In this document: positions 1 through 9,544 of the stretch, one piece after another
How the letters are laid out: every line of letters begins with the position of its first letter
Numbering within the stretch: the stretch's first letter is position 1
Assembly (NCBI GenBank): GCA_030015575.1
Contig: CM057344.1
Coordinates: forward strand, 593,906,410 to 593,970,409
Direction of reading: 5' to 3'
Length of the DNA stretch: 64,000 bases
Source of the DNA: Agapanthus africanus
Lineage: Eukaryota; Streptophyta; Magnoliopsida; Asparagales; Amaryllidaceae
Made by a program: the position numbers and the translations under genes
Notes under the pieces: generated by a model
The model's input: only the letters and a program-made list of their open reading frames with translations
Databases searched by the model: none
What the model was told of the DNA's origin: nothing

Positions 1-1
1 C

Positions 2-472
2 TGGGCGTATCGAACTACGTTCAAAACGGCTACAAACACAACGCCGTACGCATTGGTATTCGGCACAGAAGTGGTACTCCCCCTCGAGATAGAGTTACCC
101 TCTCTACGAGTGGAGGTTCACTACGAGCTAACCGACAAAGAAAATGCTCACCTTCGGCTTGAGGAGCTCGACACCCTTGATGAAACCCGGCTCATAGCGC
201 AACAAAACCTGGAGGCTTATAAAGCAAAGATGACGCGCTCATACGAAAGATTGACTGGGCCGAGAACATTTCGCCAAGACGAACTCATGCTGGTGATCAA
301 GAGACCTATGATCCCCAATCATGCCAAACGGGGGAAATTCGAGCCGAATTATGAAGGCCCATACATCACAGACAAAGTTTACCATGGTGGAGCCTATCTA
401 CTCATGGACATGCATGGTGAAAGACCTTTTAGGCCAATAAACGGTCGCTTCCTGAAAAAATACTACGCCTGA
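2..472 (+). pseudogene. pol: Integrase C-terminal part of element A pol
   Basis: The frame is open from base 2 to the stop at 470-472 and reads through from upstream of the window. It encodes the end of the retroviral-type integrase: the last part of the catalytic core (WAYRTTFKTATNTTPYALVF), a helical linker with a LRLEELD motif, and the C-terminal beta domain with EPNYEGPYI. The final residues are PINGRFLKKYYA, identical to the end of the integrase at 53303-55108. Integrase joins element cDNA to host DNA in the nucleus. Only the C-terminal 156 or so residues are in view, so nothing can be said about the rest of this copy. Confidence 0.9.
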
Positions 473-802
473 CGAGCCACGGCCTAGGTTAACGATAGAT
501 GACGACGCCTATGTCCGCTCGCTATCTTCCTAATCCCAAGCTCTATAAGTAGTATCCGACAAACGGACCGAAATGTCTTTAAACTAACGGTGGACCACTA
601 TGTCCTAAAACTGGCTATTGACCGAGACATCTATAAACTAGTACTGACCGCAGCATCCCAAGGCTGACGACGCAAAAAAAACGGTACGTCCATAAGCGAA
701 ATGGGCACGGATGAAAACCCGAAAGGGCTCCGTGAGTAAAAACAGCAGGACTACCGGCGAGTTTTGTGAAAACCCGAAAGGGCACAATCTCGTTAAAAGA
801 CA
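473..802 (+). repeat. Start of 3' region: GACCG..TGTCTTTAAACTA repeats and a conserved 119-bp unit
   Basis: No coding potential is evident. About 550-660 holds degenerate copies of a 30-bp motif of the form GACCGnnATGTCNTTAAACTA. The same motif is tandemly repeated at 55204-55380 and recurs inside the Tat LTRs. About 685-790 holds a unit with AACCCGAAAGGGCTCCGTGA, found once in B (about 8350-8465) and twice in C (about 55446-55695). It contains the palindrome-like CCCGAAAGGG twice. Confidence 0.7.
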
Positions 803-985
803 CTTACAAGGTCCTCTCGACCTTGTAAGGAGAAAATACCTGCGTGAGATCCTTACGACTCACAAGGGAGAAACACACTTAGGGATCCCCACGATTCCTA
901 AGGAGAAATTACACTTACGAGATCCTCACGACTCATAAGGAGAACTCCTTTTTGAGACCCTCATGGCTCATAGAGGTCAAAAGCC
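803..985 (+). repeat. Hairpin-module array 1 of element A
   Basis: Several consecutive self-complementary units of about 27 bp lie here. The first is a perfect 9-bp stem, CTTACAAGG (803-811) with CCTTGTAAG (821-829), around the loop TCCTCTCGA. The next are CTTAGGGAT/ATTCCTAAG (878-886/894-902) and CTTACGAG/CTCATAAG (914-921/932-939), with loops of CCCCACG and ATCCTCACGA type. Arms differ from module to module while the loop stays similar. Equivalent arrays occur at 1150, 2724, 8487, 8830, 20272, 55700, 56060 and 58965. Confidence 0.8.
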
Positions 986-1149
986 TTAAGCTACAGGGAT
1001 CTGAACCTATTCTTAAGCCATCACAATTTCCAATGCTGCCCTACAAGCGGTTCAATGCTGACCCTTGTATACAATCCATGGGCGCGAATAAACATTTCTC
1101 TAACAAAGTCCCACCCGTGACTAGGGATATGTTTACACAGTGGACGGCC
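986..1149 (+). other. Conserved spacer between hairpin arrays
   Basis: This non-coding spacer includes ACCCTTGTATACAATCCATG. It recurs at about 8740-8765 and 55970-55990 at the same place between two hairpin arrays. It begins with another loose inverted repeat (CTTAAG ... CTTAAG, about 984-1016). No protein-coding signal is seen. Confidence 0.6.
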
Positions 1150-1345
1150 CTTGTAAGTCCTCTCGACTTATAAGGAGAAAATACTCTTGTAAAATCCTTA
1201 CGACTTATAAGAGAACACATACATAGGAATCCTCACGATTCCTAAAGAGAAAATGCACTTACGAGATCCTTACGACTCGTAGGGAGGAATACCTTCATGA
1301 GACCCTTACGGCTCATGAAGTTAAAAGCCTTAGTCGACAGGATCC
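1150..1345 (+). repeat. Hairpin-module array 2 of element A
   Basis: This is the second set of the same modules. The clearest is the perfect 9-bp stem CTTCATGAG (1293-1301) with CTCATGAAG (1312-1320) around ACCCTTACGG. The module at the same position at 3153-3180 reads CTTTATGAG/CTCATAAAG, so one base pair has changed on both sides. The array ends with CTTAGTCGACAGG and CCTGTTCGCTAAG, an imperfect stem around ATCCTAAC. Confidence 0.8.
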
Positions 1346-1479
1346 TAACCCTGTTCGCTAAGCCGCCTTTGTTCAACAACAACAAAGGCAAATGATGATT
1401 CGCTCCTGGCAATATCCCAGTTGTAGCGATATTGATGCCTAAATCGGTATCAAATCCCAAACTCACAGCGTAAATCCAG

Positions 1480-1705
1480 CGATCCACAAATGCATATGAA
1501 ATAGCCGAAATGATGGGGCAACTTGCAACAAAATCAGCAAGTAAAAATGTATGCATGCAAAATAGCCGAAATGGTTGGGCAACTCGCAATTAAAAGCAAC
1601 GAGTAAATAAAACAAATAGCCGAAATGATTGGGCACCGCGAAAAATAGCTGAAATGATTGGGCAATCGCGTCTTTCGCGATATAAAAGCTGAAATGATAG
1701 AGCAT
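1480..1705 (+). repeat. AGCCGAAATGAT degenerate repeat block
   Basis: About five to six copies of ATAGCCGAAATGATNGGGCA are separated by short stretches that are again self-complementary: ACTTGC/GCAAGT, ACTCG/CGAGT and ATCGCG/CGCGAT. The same block occurs at 9184-9380 in B and 56405-56625 in C, always after hairpin array 2. Minus-strand open frames across this block come from its repetitive composition and are not called as genes. Confidence 0.75.
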
Positions 1706-1975
1706 CGCGGAAAGAAAAAATATATGAAATGAAACTTTTTGCCCTATAGGTGAGATCACCTCGATCCCTATATACAATCCAGGGGCACAAACGAAAAGGG
1801 AACCATACCTTCCCATCAGGCTCCATCAGATAGAGAGCCAAACGGTTCACAGACGGCCTAGAGACCCACAACAGCGTTCCTCCTCATTCCAGTAGGATTC
1901 TGACGCGACAATCAACCTTGGAGCCATGGAAAAGTTCCTGTTCCAAACCTCGACGGTTCACAGACACCCGAGAGA
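1706..1975 (+). other. Non-coding spacer before tandem array
   Basis: This unique-looking stretch contains ACCTCGATCCCTATATACAA and GACGGTTCACAGACACCC segments. Related segments stand in front of the tandem arrays of B (about 9420-9680) and C (about 56650-56880). No gene is recognised. Confidence 0.5.
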
Positions 1976-2545
1976 GCAAATCCTGGTCTCGTGGAACACA
2001 GCTAATGTCAATCCTGACCCCGTGGGAAGCGCCCAGAGCACCTCCTGGTCCCGTGGAACACGGCTAATGTCAATCCTGACCCCGTGGGAAGCGCCCAGAG
2101 TAAATCCTGGTCTCGTGGAACACGGTTAATGTCAATCCTGACCCCGTGGGAAGCACCCAGAGCACCTCCTGGTCCCGTGGAACACGGCTAATGTCAATCC
2201 TGACCTCGTGGGAAGCGCCTAGAGCAAATCCTAGTCTCGTGGAACACGAATAATGTCAATCCTGACCCCATGGGAAGCGCCCAGAACAAATCCTAGTCCC
2301 GTGGAACACGGCTAATGTCAATCCTGACCCTGTGGGAAGCGTCCAGAGCAAATCTTGGTCTCGTGGAACACGGCTAATGTCAATCCTGACCCCGTGGAAA
2401 GTGCCCAGAGCAAATCCTGGTCTCGTGGAACACGGCTAATGTCAATCCTGACCCCGTGGGAAGCGCCCAGAGCAAATCCTGGTCCCGTGGAACATGGCTA
2501 ATGTCAATCCTGACCCCGTGGGAAACGCCAAGAGCACCTCCTGAC
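1976..2545 (+). repeat. 62-bp tandem repeat array (about 9 copies)
   Basis: The period is 62 bp: TCCTGGTC starts at 1981, 2043, 2105, 2167 and 2229, with further copies to about 2530. Each unit pairs a CGTGGAACACGGCTAATGTC half with a CTGACCCCGTGGGAAGCGCC half. The array sits in the slot of the Tat 3' region where B has a 104-bp array and C has a 118/171-bp array. Hypervariable tandem repeats in the 3' untranslated region are known for plant Tat elements. Confidence 0.9.
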
Positions 2546-2548
2546 TCC

Positions 2549-2680
2549 GTGAAATGCGGATAAGGTCAACCCCCTGACTCCGTGAAATGTGGATAAAGTC
2601 AACCCCTGACCCCGTGAAATGCGGATAAGATCAACCCCTGACTCTGTGAAATGCGGATAAAGTCAACCCTCAACTTCCTC
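2549..2680 (+). repeat. Short tandem repeat, about 36 bp, 4 copies
   Basis: Four units carry the core CCGTGAAATGCGGATAA followed by a GTCAACCCC-type segment. They adjoin the 62-bp array and are related to its CTGACCCCGTGG half-unit, so they probably arose from it. Confidence 0.75.
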
Positions 2681-2723
2681 GTCAAAGTAATTCTTTGATT
2701 CGGGAGCAAGTCAACTCATCAAC

Positions 2724-3235
2724 CACTTACAAGTCCTCTCTACTTGTAAGGAGAAATTTTTCTTGTGAGATCCTTACGACTCTCAAGAGAAAACGCCCTT
2801 AGGAATCCTCACGATTCCTAAAAAGAAAATACACCTACGGGATCCTCTCGACCTGTAGGGAGAAAAGTCTTTACGAGACCCTCACGGCTCATAAAGTTGA
2901 AAAGTCTTAGGTGACAGATCCTAACCCTGTCTCCCAATCCATCATTGCCTCGCAAAAAGGTCAAGGTAGATTTTGTACAGGTCACACTCTCCGACAATAA
3001 AGGAAACAATCACTTGCGAGTCTCGACTTGTAAGGAGAAAATTTTCTTGTGAGATCCTTACGACTCCCAAGAGAAAACACACATAGGAATCCTCACGATT
3101 CCTAAGGAGAAAATACACCTGCGATATCCTCTCGACTCGTATGGAGAAAAGTCTTTATGAGACCCTCACGGCTCATAAAGTTGAAAAGCCTTAGGCAGCA
3201 GATTTGAACCTGCATCCTCAGCCATCGTTACCCTG
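2724..3235 (+). repeat. Hairpin-module arrays 3 and 4 of element A
   Basis: Two more sets of fixed-loop hairpins lie here, at about 2724-2900 and 3020-3180. Examples are CTTAGGAAT (2798-2806) with ATTCCTAA (2814-2821) around CCTCACG, and the perfect CTTTATGAG (3153-3161) with CTCATAAAG (3172-3180) around ACCCTCACGG. Each set ends in a looser stem beginning CTTAGG. The region then runs into an AT-rich spacer (3236-3504) with no recognised gene. Confidence 0.8.
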
Positions 3236-3504
3236 CAAGGAGTCTAATATAGACCGTCACTTACTATCTACAGAGCAAACTTGCTAAAATCACATAGCAA
3301 CGACACAGCAAAGAGAAGAAAGCGACAGTAAGGAGAACATTTGATTCGCATTCAGTTAAACGTTCAAAGCGTACCCATTCATACATGTGCGAAAAGGTTT
3401 AATGCATAAAATAAACACATGGAAATGGAAAAGCTTGCTATTCATACTTCAGAAAATTCTTACATTGATGAAAATAGTACACAAAACGCCATTAAAGTGT
3501 TTAC

Positions 3505-4007
3505 AAAGGCTCGACATCAAATCCAGGATATGGATTGAGAAATTCAAAAGTGGGGCCATCTAAAATTTTTCGGGCCTCTTGGACCATCTTCATGTGCATC
3601 CTTTCACGATCACAAGCGTCAGGATCCCCGCTGATGTCCTCCACCCTTCGATAGGCAGCGAGTATCGCCGCCTGCTAAAAAGCTTGATGCAGGATATCAA
3701 CAAGGTTGTCTCGCCTTTTCTTTGAGATTAAGCCCATCAGGTACACTGAGTGTACCCTATCTTCGGCGTCATCCAATACCTTAAGCGGCATGCCGGCATA
3801 AAATAGAGGAAGTGCTCCCCAGATCGCTCCCACAATAAGCTTCAAGAGAGAGGAACGGCGAGGAAGCAGTCGACCATTGTATGCATCGAAGCGACCCATA
3901 ATTTCAGCACACCAGGAGTTTGTGAATTCCTGGTTTTGAGAACGACCAACTGCGCGAATGTCTCCGTAAGAAATAATTTCGTCGAGATCATACATATGAG
4001 CATCCAT
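3505..4007 (-). pseudogene. Antisense ORF of element A (Tat aORF family)
   Basis: A minus-strand coding-like region lies between integrase and the 3' LTR. The likely start is the ATG at 4005-4007, because the following residues (MDAHMYDLDEIIS) match the start of related ORFs at 61671 (MYAHMYGLDEIIS) and 21334. Shared motifs include RSQNQEFTN, LPRRSSLL, and a later LDxAEDxVHxVYLM run. Antisense ORFs between pol and the 3' LTR are known in Tat elements, but their function is not established and I recognise no domain. Similarity to the other copies runs down to about 3505. The copy looks slightly degraded (about one break). Its repeated survival at the same place argues that it was once a real gene of the element. 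Confidence 0.65.
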
Positions 4008-4040
4008 ACGGCAGGAGTTAGTAGACAGACTGATCAAGAA

Positions 4041-4900
4041 AATCCTTATTAAAAACAGACACAGGGATTTGAACGACCCTTGATATCCCTATCGGGAAAA
4101 CAAGTCCTAGTTATGACACCTAACAAATTTAAATTTATGTAAATAAAGGAGAAATCCTAAAGAAAGATTCTCATTTAATGAGTGACTCCTCGGGTCTAGG
4201 AGTTAAACTCCTCGAGAGCAATGCTCTGCAGACAGGAATGACACCTGTCGAAATCAATTATGAGGGGAATAGAAGATGCCCCGAGAATTCCAAAAGCCTT
4301 GTTCTGTAAAAGTGATGGAATAACCCATCATAAAAATTGAAAATAAATTTTTTTTCAATGAAATTAAAATTCTGAGATCTTCAAGATCAATAAACAAACT
4401 CTTAAGAGTTCTTCATAAGAGATTAATAAATCTACATGATTTGAAAAAAGCAAAGCTCTATTAATGGGTTAAGAAACCCCAAGAAAGATCTCTTTAGATC
4501 TATGAGAGCAAAGCTCTGTTAATGAAACCTAAAAAGGGTTTTTCTTTAGATCTAAGATCTATGAAGAGCAAAACTCTGTTAATGGGTAAAACCCTAAAAA
4601 CATTTTGAGATTTATGATCTGAAGAAGAGCAAAGCACTATTGATAAAGTTCAAATCTTGCCAAAAAATTTGGCAGAGTTTTGACACTTGAAGGTTCTTAA
4701 AATGAAGAGCTATGCTCTGAAAGAGAATAAAAATACTCAGAAGACAAAAATGAAGATGAACAGAAATCATCCTAAGGGCCAAGGGTCCAATTTATAGGCA
4801 CTGAGATGCCGTTTCAACTTCTGAGTTGATCCAAGGGCGCAGATGCTGCCACCGCTGCACTCACATATGGGCCACGTGAGCGCAACGGTGGGGGGGCATT
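4041..4900 (+). other. AT-rich end of 3' region with AGAGC palindromes, ending in polypurine tract
   Basis: No gene is seen. From about 4440 to 4720 a loose repeat of about 60-70 bp carries AGAGCAAAGCTCT-type palindromes and AGATCT sites. The last bases, about 4887-4900 (GGTGGGGGGGCATT), form a polypurine-like tract directly before the LTR start. The same GGGGGCATT precedes the LTRs at 21839 and 62315, which supports its role as the plus-strand primer. Confidence 0.7.
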
Positions 4901-4970
4901 TGTTTCCCCCAATCAGAGCAAAGCTCTGTTCAAATTTCAAATTTTGAAAAGAAACAACACTTCATAGTAG

Positions 4971-5145
4971 CGCCAAGTGCGCTGCGCTTTAAGCAGCGCA
5001 CCACGTGCAAAGCACGTGCGCGCTAGCGCTAAGAGCGCTGCACTCTAAGCAGCGCACCACGTGCAAAGCACGTGTGCGCTAGCGCTAAGTGCGCTGCACT
5101 CTAAGCAGCGCACCACGTGCAGAGCACGGGTGCGCTAGCGCTGGA
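4971..5145 (+). repeat. 56-bp palindromic tandem repeat, 3 copies, in LTR A
   Basis: The core AGCGCT recurs at 5025, 5081 and 5137, a 56-bp period. Each unit contains CAGCGCACCACGTGC and GCACGTGTGCGCTAGCGCT, so it is rich in nested palindromes (CACGTG, GCGC, AGCGCT). Confidence 0.85.
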
Positions 5146-5489
5146 ACTAAAAGCTCCCCACCGTCAGATCAAAGATCCAATAATAATGATAAATCATTAA
5201 TTTGACCAGAATAAAATTCTGTAAAGGAAAGATTCCTCAAAATATTTCCAAACAAAAAGATTGTGCTCTGTAAATCAGAGCACCGTTGGATCAATGATCC
5301 AATACTGATTAAAAATCACAAAAAACACAGAATAAATTATGTTTAGAGAAAATTCCCCAATTTTGTCAAAAATAAGAAGATTGCCTTCTATAAAATAGAA
5401 GCCCTTGGATCAAAGATCCAACGGTGGAGAAATCCCCAAATCAATTGGAGAAAAGATCTCCTTAACTGATTGAACAAATCAGCTCGCCC

Positions 5490-5497
5490 TATATAAA
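5490..5497 (+). promoter_or_regulatory. TATA box of LTR A
   Basis: TATATAAA stands after a CCCTA-rich stretch in the first third of the LTR. TATA boxes occur at the equivalent place in LTRs B (22783) and C (43319, 62953), each followed by purine-rich leader sequence. It is the likely core promoter of the element. Confidence 0.65.
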
Positions 5498-5617
5498 GGC
5501 CTCAAGACTTTAAGTCTCGGGGAGAAAAAACATACGGCGGAACCCCCCCCCCAATAAACTTTAAGAAATCTCAGAAAGAAGAGCCAAGCTCTCGGTAGAA
5601 GAAGAAGATTTTCTTCA

Positions 5618-5625
5618 AGGTAAAA
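5618..5625 (+). promoter_or_regulatory. Splice-donor-like site in LTR A leader
   Basis: AAG|GTAAAA lies 130 bp after the TATA box. The same arrangement occurs in LTR B (TAG|GTAAGA) and LTR C (TAG|GTAAGA). The conserved position suggests a 5' splice site in the leader transcript. The acceptor is not identified, so this remains inference. Confidence 0.4.
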
Positions 5626-5960
5626 ATAAACAGAGAGATGAAATCATCTCATGTAAAAAGAAGAATTCACTTCTTTCTTTAAGATCATAGATCTACAAGA
5701 CCAAGGTCTTTCACAAAGAGATTAAAGGATCTCATCATAAAATAAAAAGAAGAATATAATTCTTCTCACAGATTATAGATCTATAAAATAAAAGGGAGGG
5801 AATAAGTCAATTCTCTTAGGATCATAGATCCATAAAGGCAAAGCCTTTCATCAAAATAAGAGATTGAAACATCTCCTATAAAATAAGAACTTTTTAGAAT
5901 CTTGAGACAACGTCTCTTATAAATAAGAATTTATTTCTCAGATCATAAAATTAATCAAAT

Positions 5961-6310
5961 AGCGCTTTGCGCTCATAAACTAGCGCTTTGCGCTCTTGGA
6001 CTGGCGCTCAGTGCCAAGCGCACCACGTGCTCCTCATGTGTGCGCCACTTAACAGATAGCGCTTTGCGCTCATAAACTAGCGCTTTGCGCTCTTGGACTA
6101 GCGCTCAGCGCTAAGCGCACCACGTGCTTCTCACGTGTGCGCCACTTAACAGCTAGCGCTTTGCGCTCATAAACCGGTGCAACGCGCCCATTATCTGGCG
6201 CAACGCGCCAAGCGTGCCACATGCTCCTCACGTGTGCGCTACCCAGCAGAAGCGCTCTGCGCTCTTTGACTGGCGCAAAACGCCAAGCGCGCCACGTGCT
6301 CCTCACGTGT
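5961..6310 (+). repeat. 97-bp palindromic tandem repeat, about 3.5 copies, in LTR A
   Basis: AGCGCTTTGCGCTCATAAAC starts at 5961, 6058 and 6155 (period 97 bp), with a partial fourth copy near 6249. Each unit has AGCGCTTTGCGCT palindromes and a CACGTG..CACGTG dyad. The minus-strand open frame across it is a product of the periodicity. Confidence 0.85.
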
Positions 6311-7354
6311 GTGCTAAAAGAACATAAATTGTTCTATAAATAAAGCCCAGAGCCATGATGAATGCTCCGCATTCCATAAAAGACAAAAAATTGTCAGAAG
6401 CTCAAATCAATGCTCAGCAATGTCAAATGTTTAACATTTAACTGAGTGGGCCGAGCCCAAGTTGGCCATAAACCCCTCATTCAGATTAATTGAGCCCATA
6501 TGCACATAAATCTTTTAACAGATCTTATTCCCAATTGGACTACAGATCTCTCAACCAAAATTGGTTCAAGGGTGCATCTCTTCACTCCTTTGATATTTAT
6601 CGTTGTAATCCTTCAACGTCTTTAGAGAGGTGACGGGTCCCGATAACCAAACAATCCATGGACTATGGGGTCCTTAAACTCATGGACTATGATGTCCTTA
6701 ACCTCAGACTGTGGGGTCCTTAACCTTGGACAACCATGTTTTTAACCTTGGACCACCATGTCCTTAAACTGGTAATCGACCGCAATGTCCTTAAACTAAA
6801 CAATAGAGCTCAAATACTCTCTTGTTGGATCTAAATGATCCCATTAAGTTGATCTTAGTCTAAAATTAGACTAACGTATCCTTAATTAACGTTTAAGTTG
6901 ATCTTAGTCTCAAATAAGACTAACATATCCTTAAATCCAACCCCAAACCCAAATCTAAGAAGTTACGGATTTGGACTAATCCACGCCCTACGGGTGACAA
7001 CATAAATTAGTCTCCATATACAATCCACGGGCAACCAAAAAACAAAACAAACATACACGACACGAAGTGATCATCTGGAGAAGGAGAAAGTGGTTAATGC
7101 GATGCGGTAGCGTAATTAACTGCAGGGGCTTGCGCCTGCAGGGAAGAGCGTCCCCACAATCAAAAATCCCTCAACGAGGGGGAATCTGACGAAGTCTGCT
7201 ACATCGGTCGCATCCGTTTAAACCTTCGATACATGGTGTCATAAATCAACTTGGCATCTTCAAAGAGGTGGACGGACAACACCAATTAGCATCTGCCCTC
7301 GGAATTCAGGCACGGACGTCCCAACGTCCCGGTCGCGTCTTTCAGCGGGGAACA

Positions 7355-8302
7355 TGCCACTCATGCCAGATTCACGGGGACTTTATCCACCAGCATCTAA
7401 ATCCGCTACATCCAACGGTGGCTAGCTGGCCGTTCAAAATGTGGGGAACTGACATAATCGGGCCCATTGAACCAGTATCGTCCAGAGGCCATCGGTTCAT
7501 ACTGGCGACAACTGATTACTTCTCCAACTGGGCAGAAGCAGTACCACTAAGAGAAGTGAAGACGGAGAATATCCTCCATTTCTTCAAGACACACGTCATA
7601 TATCGGTTCGGTACTCCCTGACGGATTATCTCCGATAACGGGCCGGCCTACAAAAGGCATAAAATCAGCCGCTTCGTACAGCAGAATAATATAGACTGGA
7701 GATACTCTTTGGTCTATAATCCTCGAGTTAATGGTCTAGCTGAAGCTTTCAATAAGACCTTGACAAAGATCATAAAGAAGACGGTGTCTCGAAATAGGAA
7801 GGACTGGAACGAGAGACTGCATGAAGCTCTCTGGGCATATCGAACCACGTTCAAAACGGCCACAAACACAACGCCATATGCCTTGGTATTCGACACTGAA
7901 GCAGTACTCCCCTTGGAAATAGAGCTACCCTCCTTACGAGTGGCGGTTCATTACGAACTGACGGACAAAGACAATGCTCATCTTCGGCTTGAGGAGCTCG
8001 ACGCCCTTGACGAAACCTGGCTCATGGCGCAGCAAAACTTGGAAGCTTATAAAGCAAAAATGACGTGCTTATACGAGAGATTGACTAGGTCGAGAACATT
8101 TCGCCAAGGCGAACTCATGCTAGTGGTCAAGAGACCTATGATCCCCAATCGTGCCAAACGGGGGAAATTCAAGCCAAACTATGAAGGCTCGTACATTATA
8201 GACAAAGTCTACCAGGGTGGAGCTTACTTTCTCATGGATATACATGGCGAAAGACCCTTCAGGCCAATAAACGGTCGTTTCTTGAATAAATACTATGCCT
8301 GA
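7355..8302 (+). pseudogene. pol: Integrase fragment of element B
   Basis: The fragment opens in the integrase zinc region (CHSCQIHGDFIHQH), directly after the LTR. It continues with the catalytic core around WGTDIIGP and DYFSNWAEAVPL, the segment with YNPRVNGLAEAFNKTL that carries the catalytic glutamate, and the C-terminal domain ending PINGRFLNKYYA. It is close to the integrase at 53303-55108. It cannot encode a full polyprotein because upstream domains are absent, and it has one or two breaks. An open frame that starts inside the LTR and enters this fragment is a chance product of the junction. Confidence 0.9.
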
Positions 8303-9443
8303 CCGAGACGTCTATAAACTACTACAGACCGCAGCATCCCAAGGCTGACGCAAAAAAAAAGGTACGTCCATAAGCAAAATGGGGACGGATGAAAACCTGA
8401 AAGGGCTCCGTGAGTAAAAATAGCAGGGCTACCGACGAGTTTGTGAAAACCCGAGAGGGCGTAAGCTCGTAAAAAATTCGTGCACACTTACGAGGTCCTC
8501 TCGACCTTGTAAGGAGAAAACACCTGCGTGAGATCCTTACGACTCATAAGGGAGCAACACACTTAGGGATCCCCACGATTCCTAAGGATAAACACACTTA
8601 CGAGATCCTCACAACTCGTAAGGAGAATTCCCCTTTGAGACCCTCACGGCTCATAGGATTCAAAAGCCTTAAGCTACAGAGATCTGAACATGTTCTTAAA
8701 CCGCCATACACCCCGATTATACCCTGTAAGCGGTTCAATGCAGACCCTTGTATACAATCCACGGGTATGAATAAACATTTCCCTAACAGAGTCCCATCAG
8801 CGACTAGGGATATACTCATACACTGAACGACCCTTATAAGTCCTCTCGACTTATAAAGAGAAAACGCTCTTGTAAGATCCTTACGACTTATAAGAGAATA
8901 TACACTTAAGAATCCTCATGATTTTTAAGGAGAAAACGCACTTACGAGATCCTCATGACTCGTAGGGAGAAATACCTTTATGAGACTCTTACGGCTCATA
9001 AAGTGAAAAGTCTTAGTTGACAGGATCCTAACCCTGATTGCTAAGCCACCTTTGTTCGAACCGACAAAGGCAAATGATGATTCGCTCCTAACAATATCTC
9101 AGTTGTAGCGACGTTGATGCCTAGATTGAAATCGGATCCCGAGTTCCATACTCGCGGCAAAAATTAGCGAGCCATAAATGAATATGAAATAGCCGAAATG
9201 ATGGGGCTACCTGCAACAAAATCAGCAAGTAAAATTATATGCATACAAAATAACTGAAATGGTTGGGCAACTCGTAATAAAAAACAGCGAGTAAAAAGAA
9301 AAATAGCCAAAATGATTGGGCACCGCGAAAAATAGCCAAAATGACTAGGCAATCGCTTTCGCGATACAAAAAGCTAAAATGATAAAACATCGCGGAAAGA
9401 AAACAAAAAAAATAATACATATAAAATGAAACTTTTGCCCTAC
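8303..9443 (+). repeat. 3' region of B: hairpin arrays and AGCCGAAATGAT block
   Basis: The order matches element A: the AACCCGAAAGGG-type unit (about 8350-8465), hairpin array 1 (about 8487-8665), a conserved spacer with ACCCTTGTATACAATCCACG, hairpin array 2 (about 8830-9045, including CTTATAAG/CTTATAAAG and CTTTATGAG/CTCATAAAG), and the AGCCGAAATGAT block (about 9184-9380). No gene is recognised. Short open frames here are composition effects. Confidence 0.75.
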
Positions 9444-9544
9444 AGGTGAGATCACATCAAGCTCTGTATACAATTCAGGGACATAAACAAAGAGGGAACC
9501 ATATCATCCCACCAGGCTCTATCAGAAAGAGAGCCAGGTCTCGA

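Larger units (their letters stand above)
1..7354 (+). mobile_element. Tat-lineage Ty3/gypsy element A, 3' part
   Basis: This is the 3' portion of a large Ty3/gypsy retrotransposon whose 5' part lies outside the window. In order it shows the integrase C-terminus (to 472), a long non-coding 3' region (473-4900), a purine-rich tract ending in GGGGGGGCATT, and an LTR that starts TGTTTCCCCC and ends GGGGAACA. The integrase end is closely related to that of the fuller element at 42681-64000, which carries the dual RNase H typical of the Tat lineage. A long 3' region with tandem repeats and antisense ORFs is also known for Tat. The element is a fossil fragment. Its LTR is shared with the next copy downstream. 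Confidence 0.85.
4901..7354 (+). mobile_element. LTR of Tat elements A/B (2454 bp), shared
   Basis: The LTR begins TGTTTCCCCC after the purine tract and ends GGGGAACA, the same ends as the LTRs at 21839-25094 and 42681-45729. The last 400 bp or so are strongly conserved among all Tat LTRs here (CCACGCCCTACGGG, ACTGCAGGGGCTTGCGCC and CTTGGCATCTTC). The middle is specific to this LTR and made of CACGTG- and GCGC-rich palindromes. It serves as the 3' LTR of A, and an integrase piece of B follows directly, so it is the shared middle LTR of a tandem. It is strongly diverged from the next LTR. Confidence 0.85.

Noticed and set aside
803-3235. CRISPR-like regular repeats
   Set aside because: The repeats are self-complementary modules inside a plant retroelement, have no unique spacers of constant size and no cas genes.
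7268-7621. 117-codon frame that starts in the LTR and enters integrase
   Set aside because: The frame crosses the LTR-integrase border by chance; only the integrase part is meaningful.
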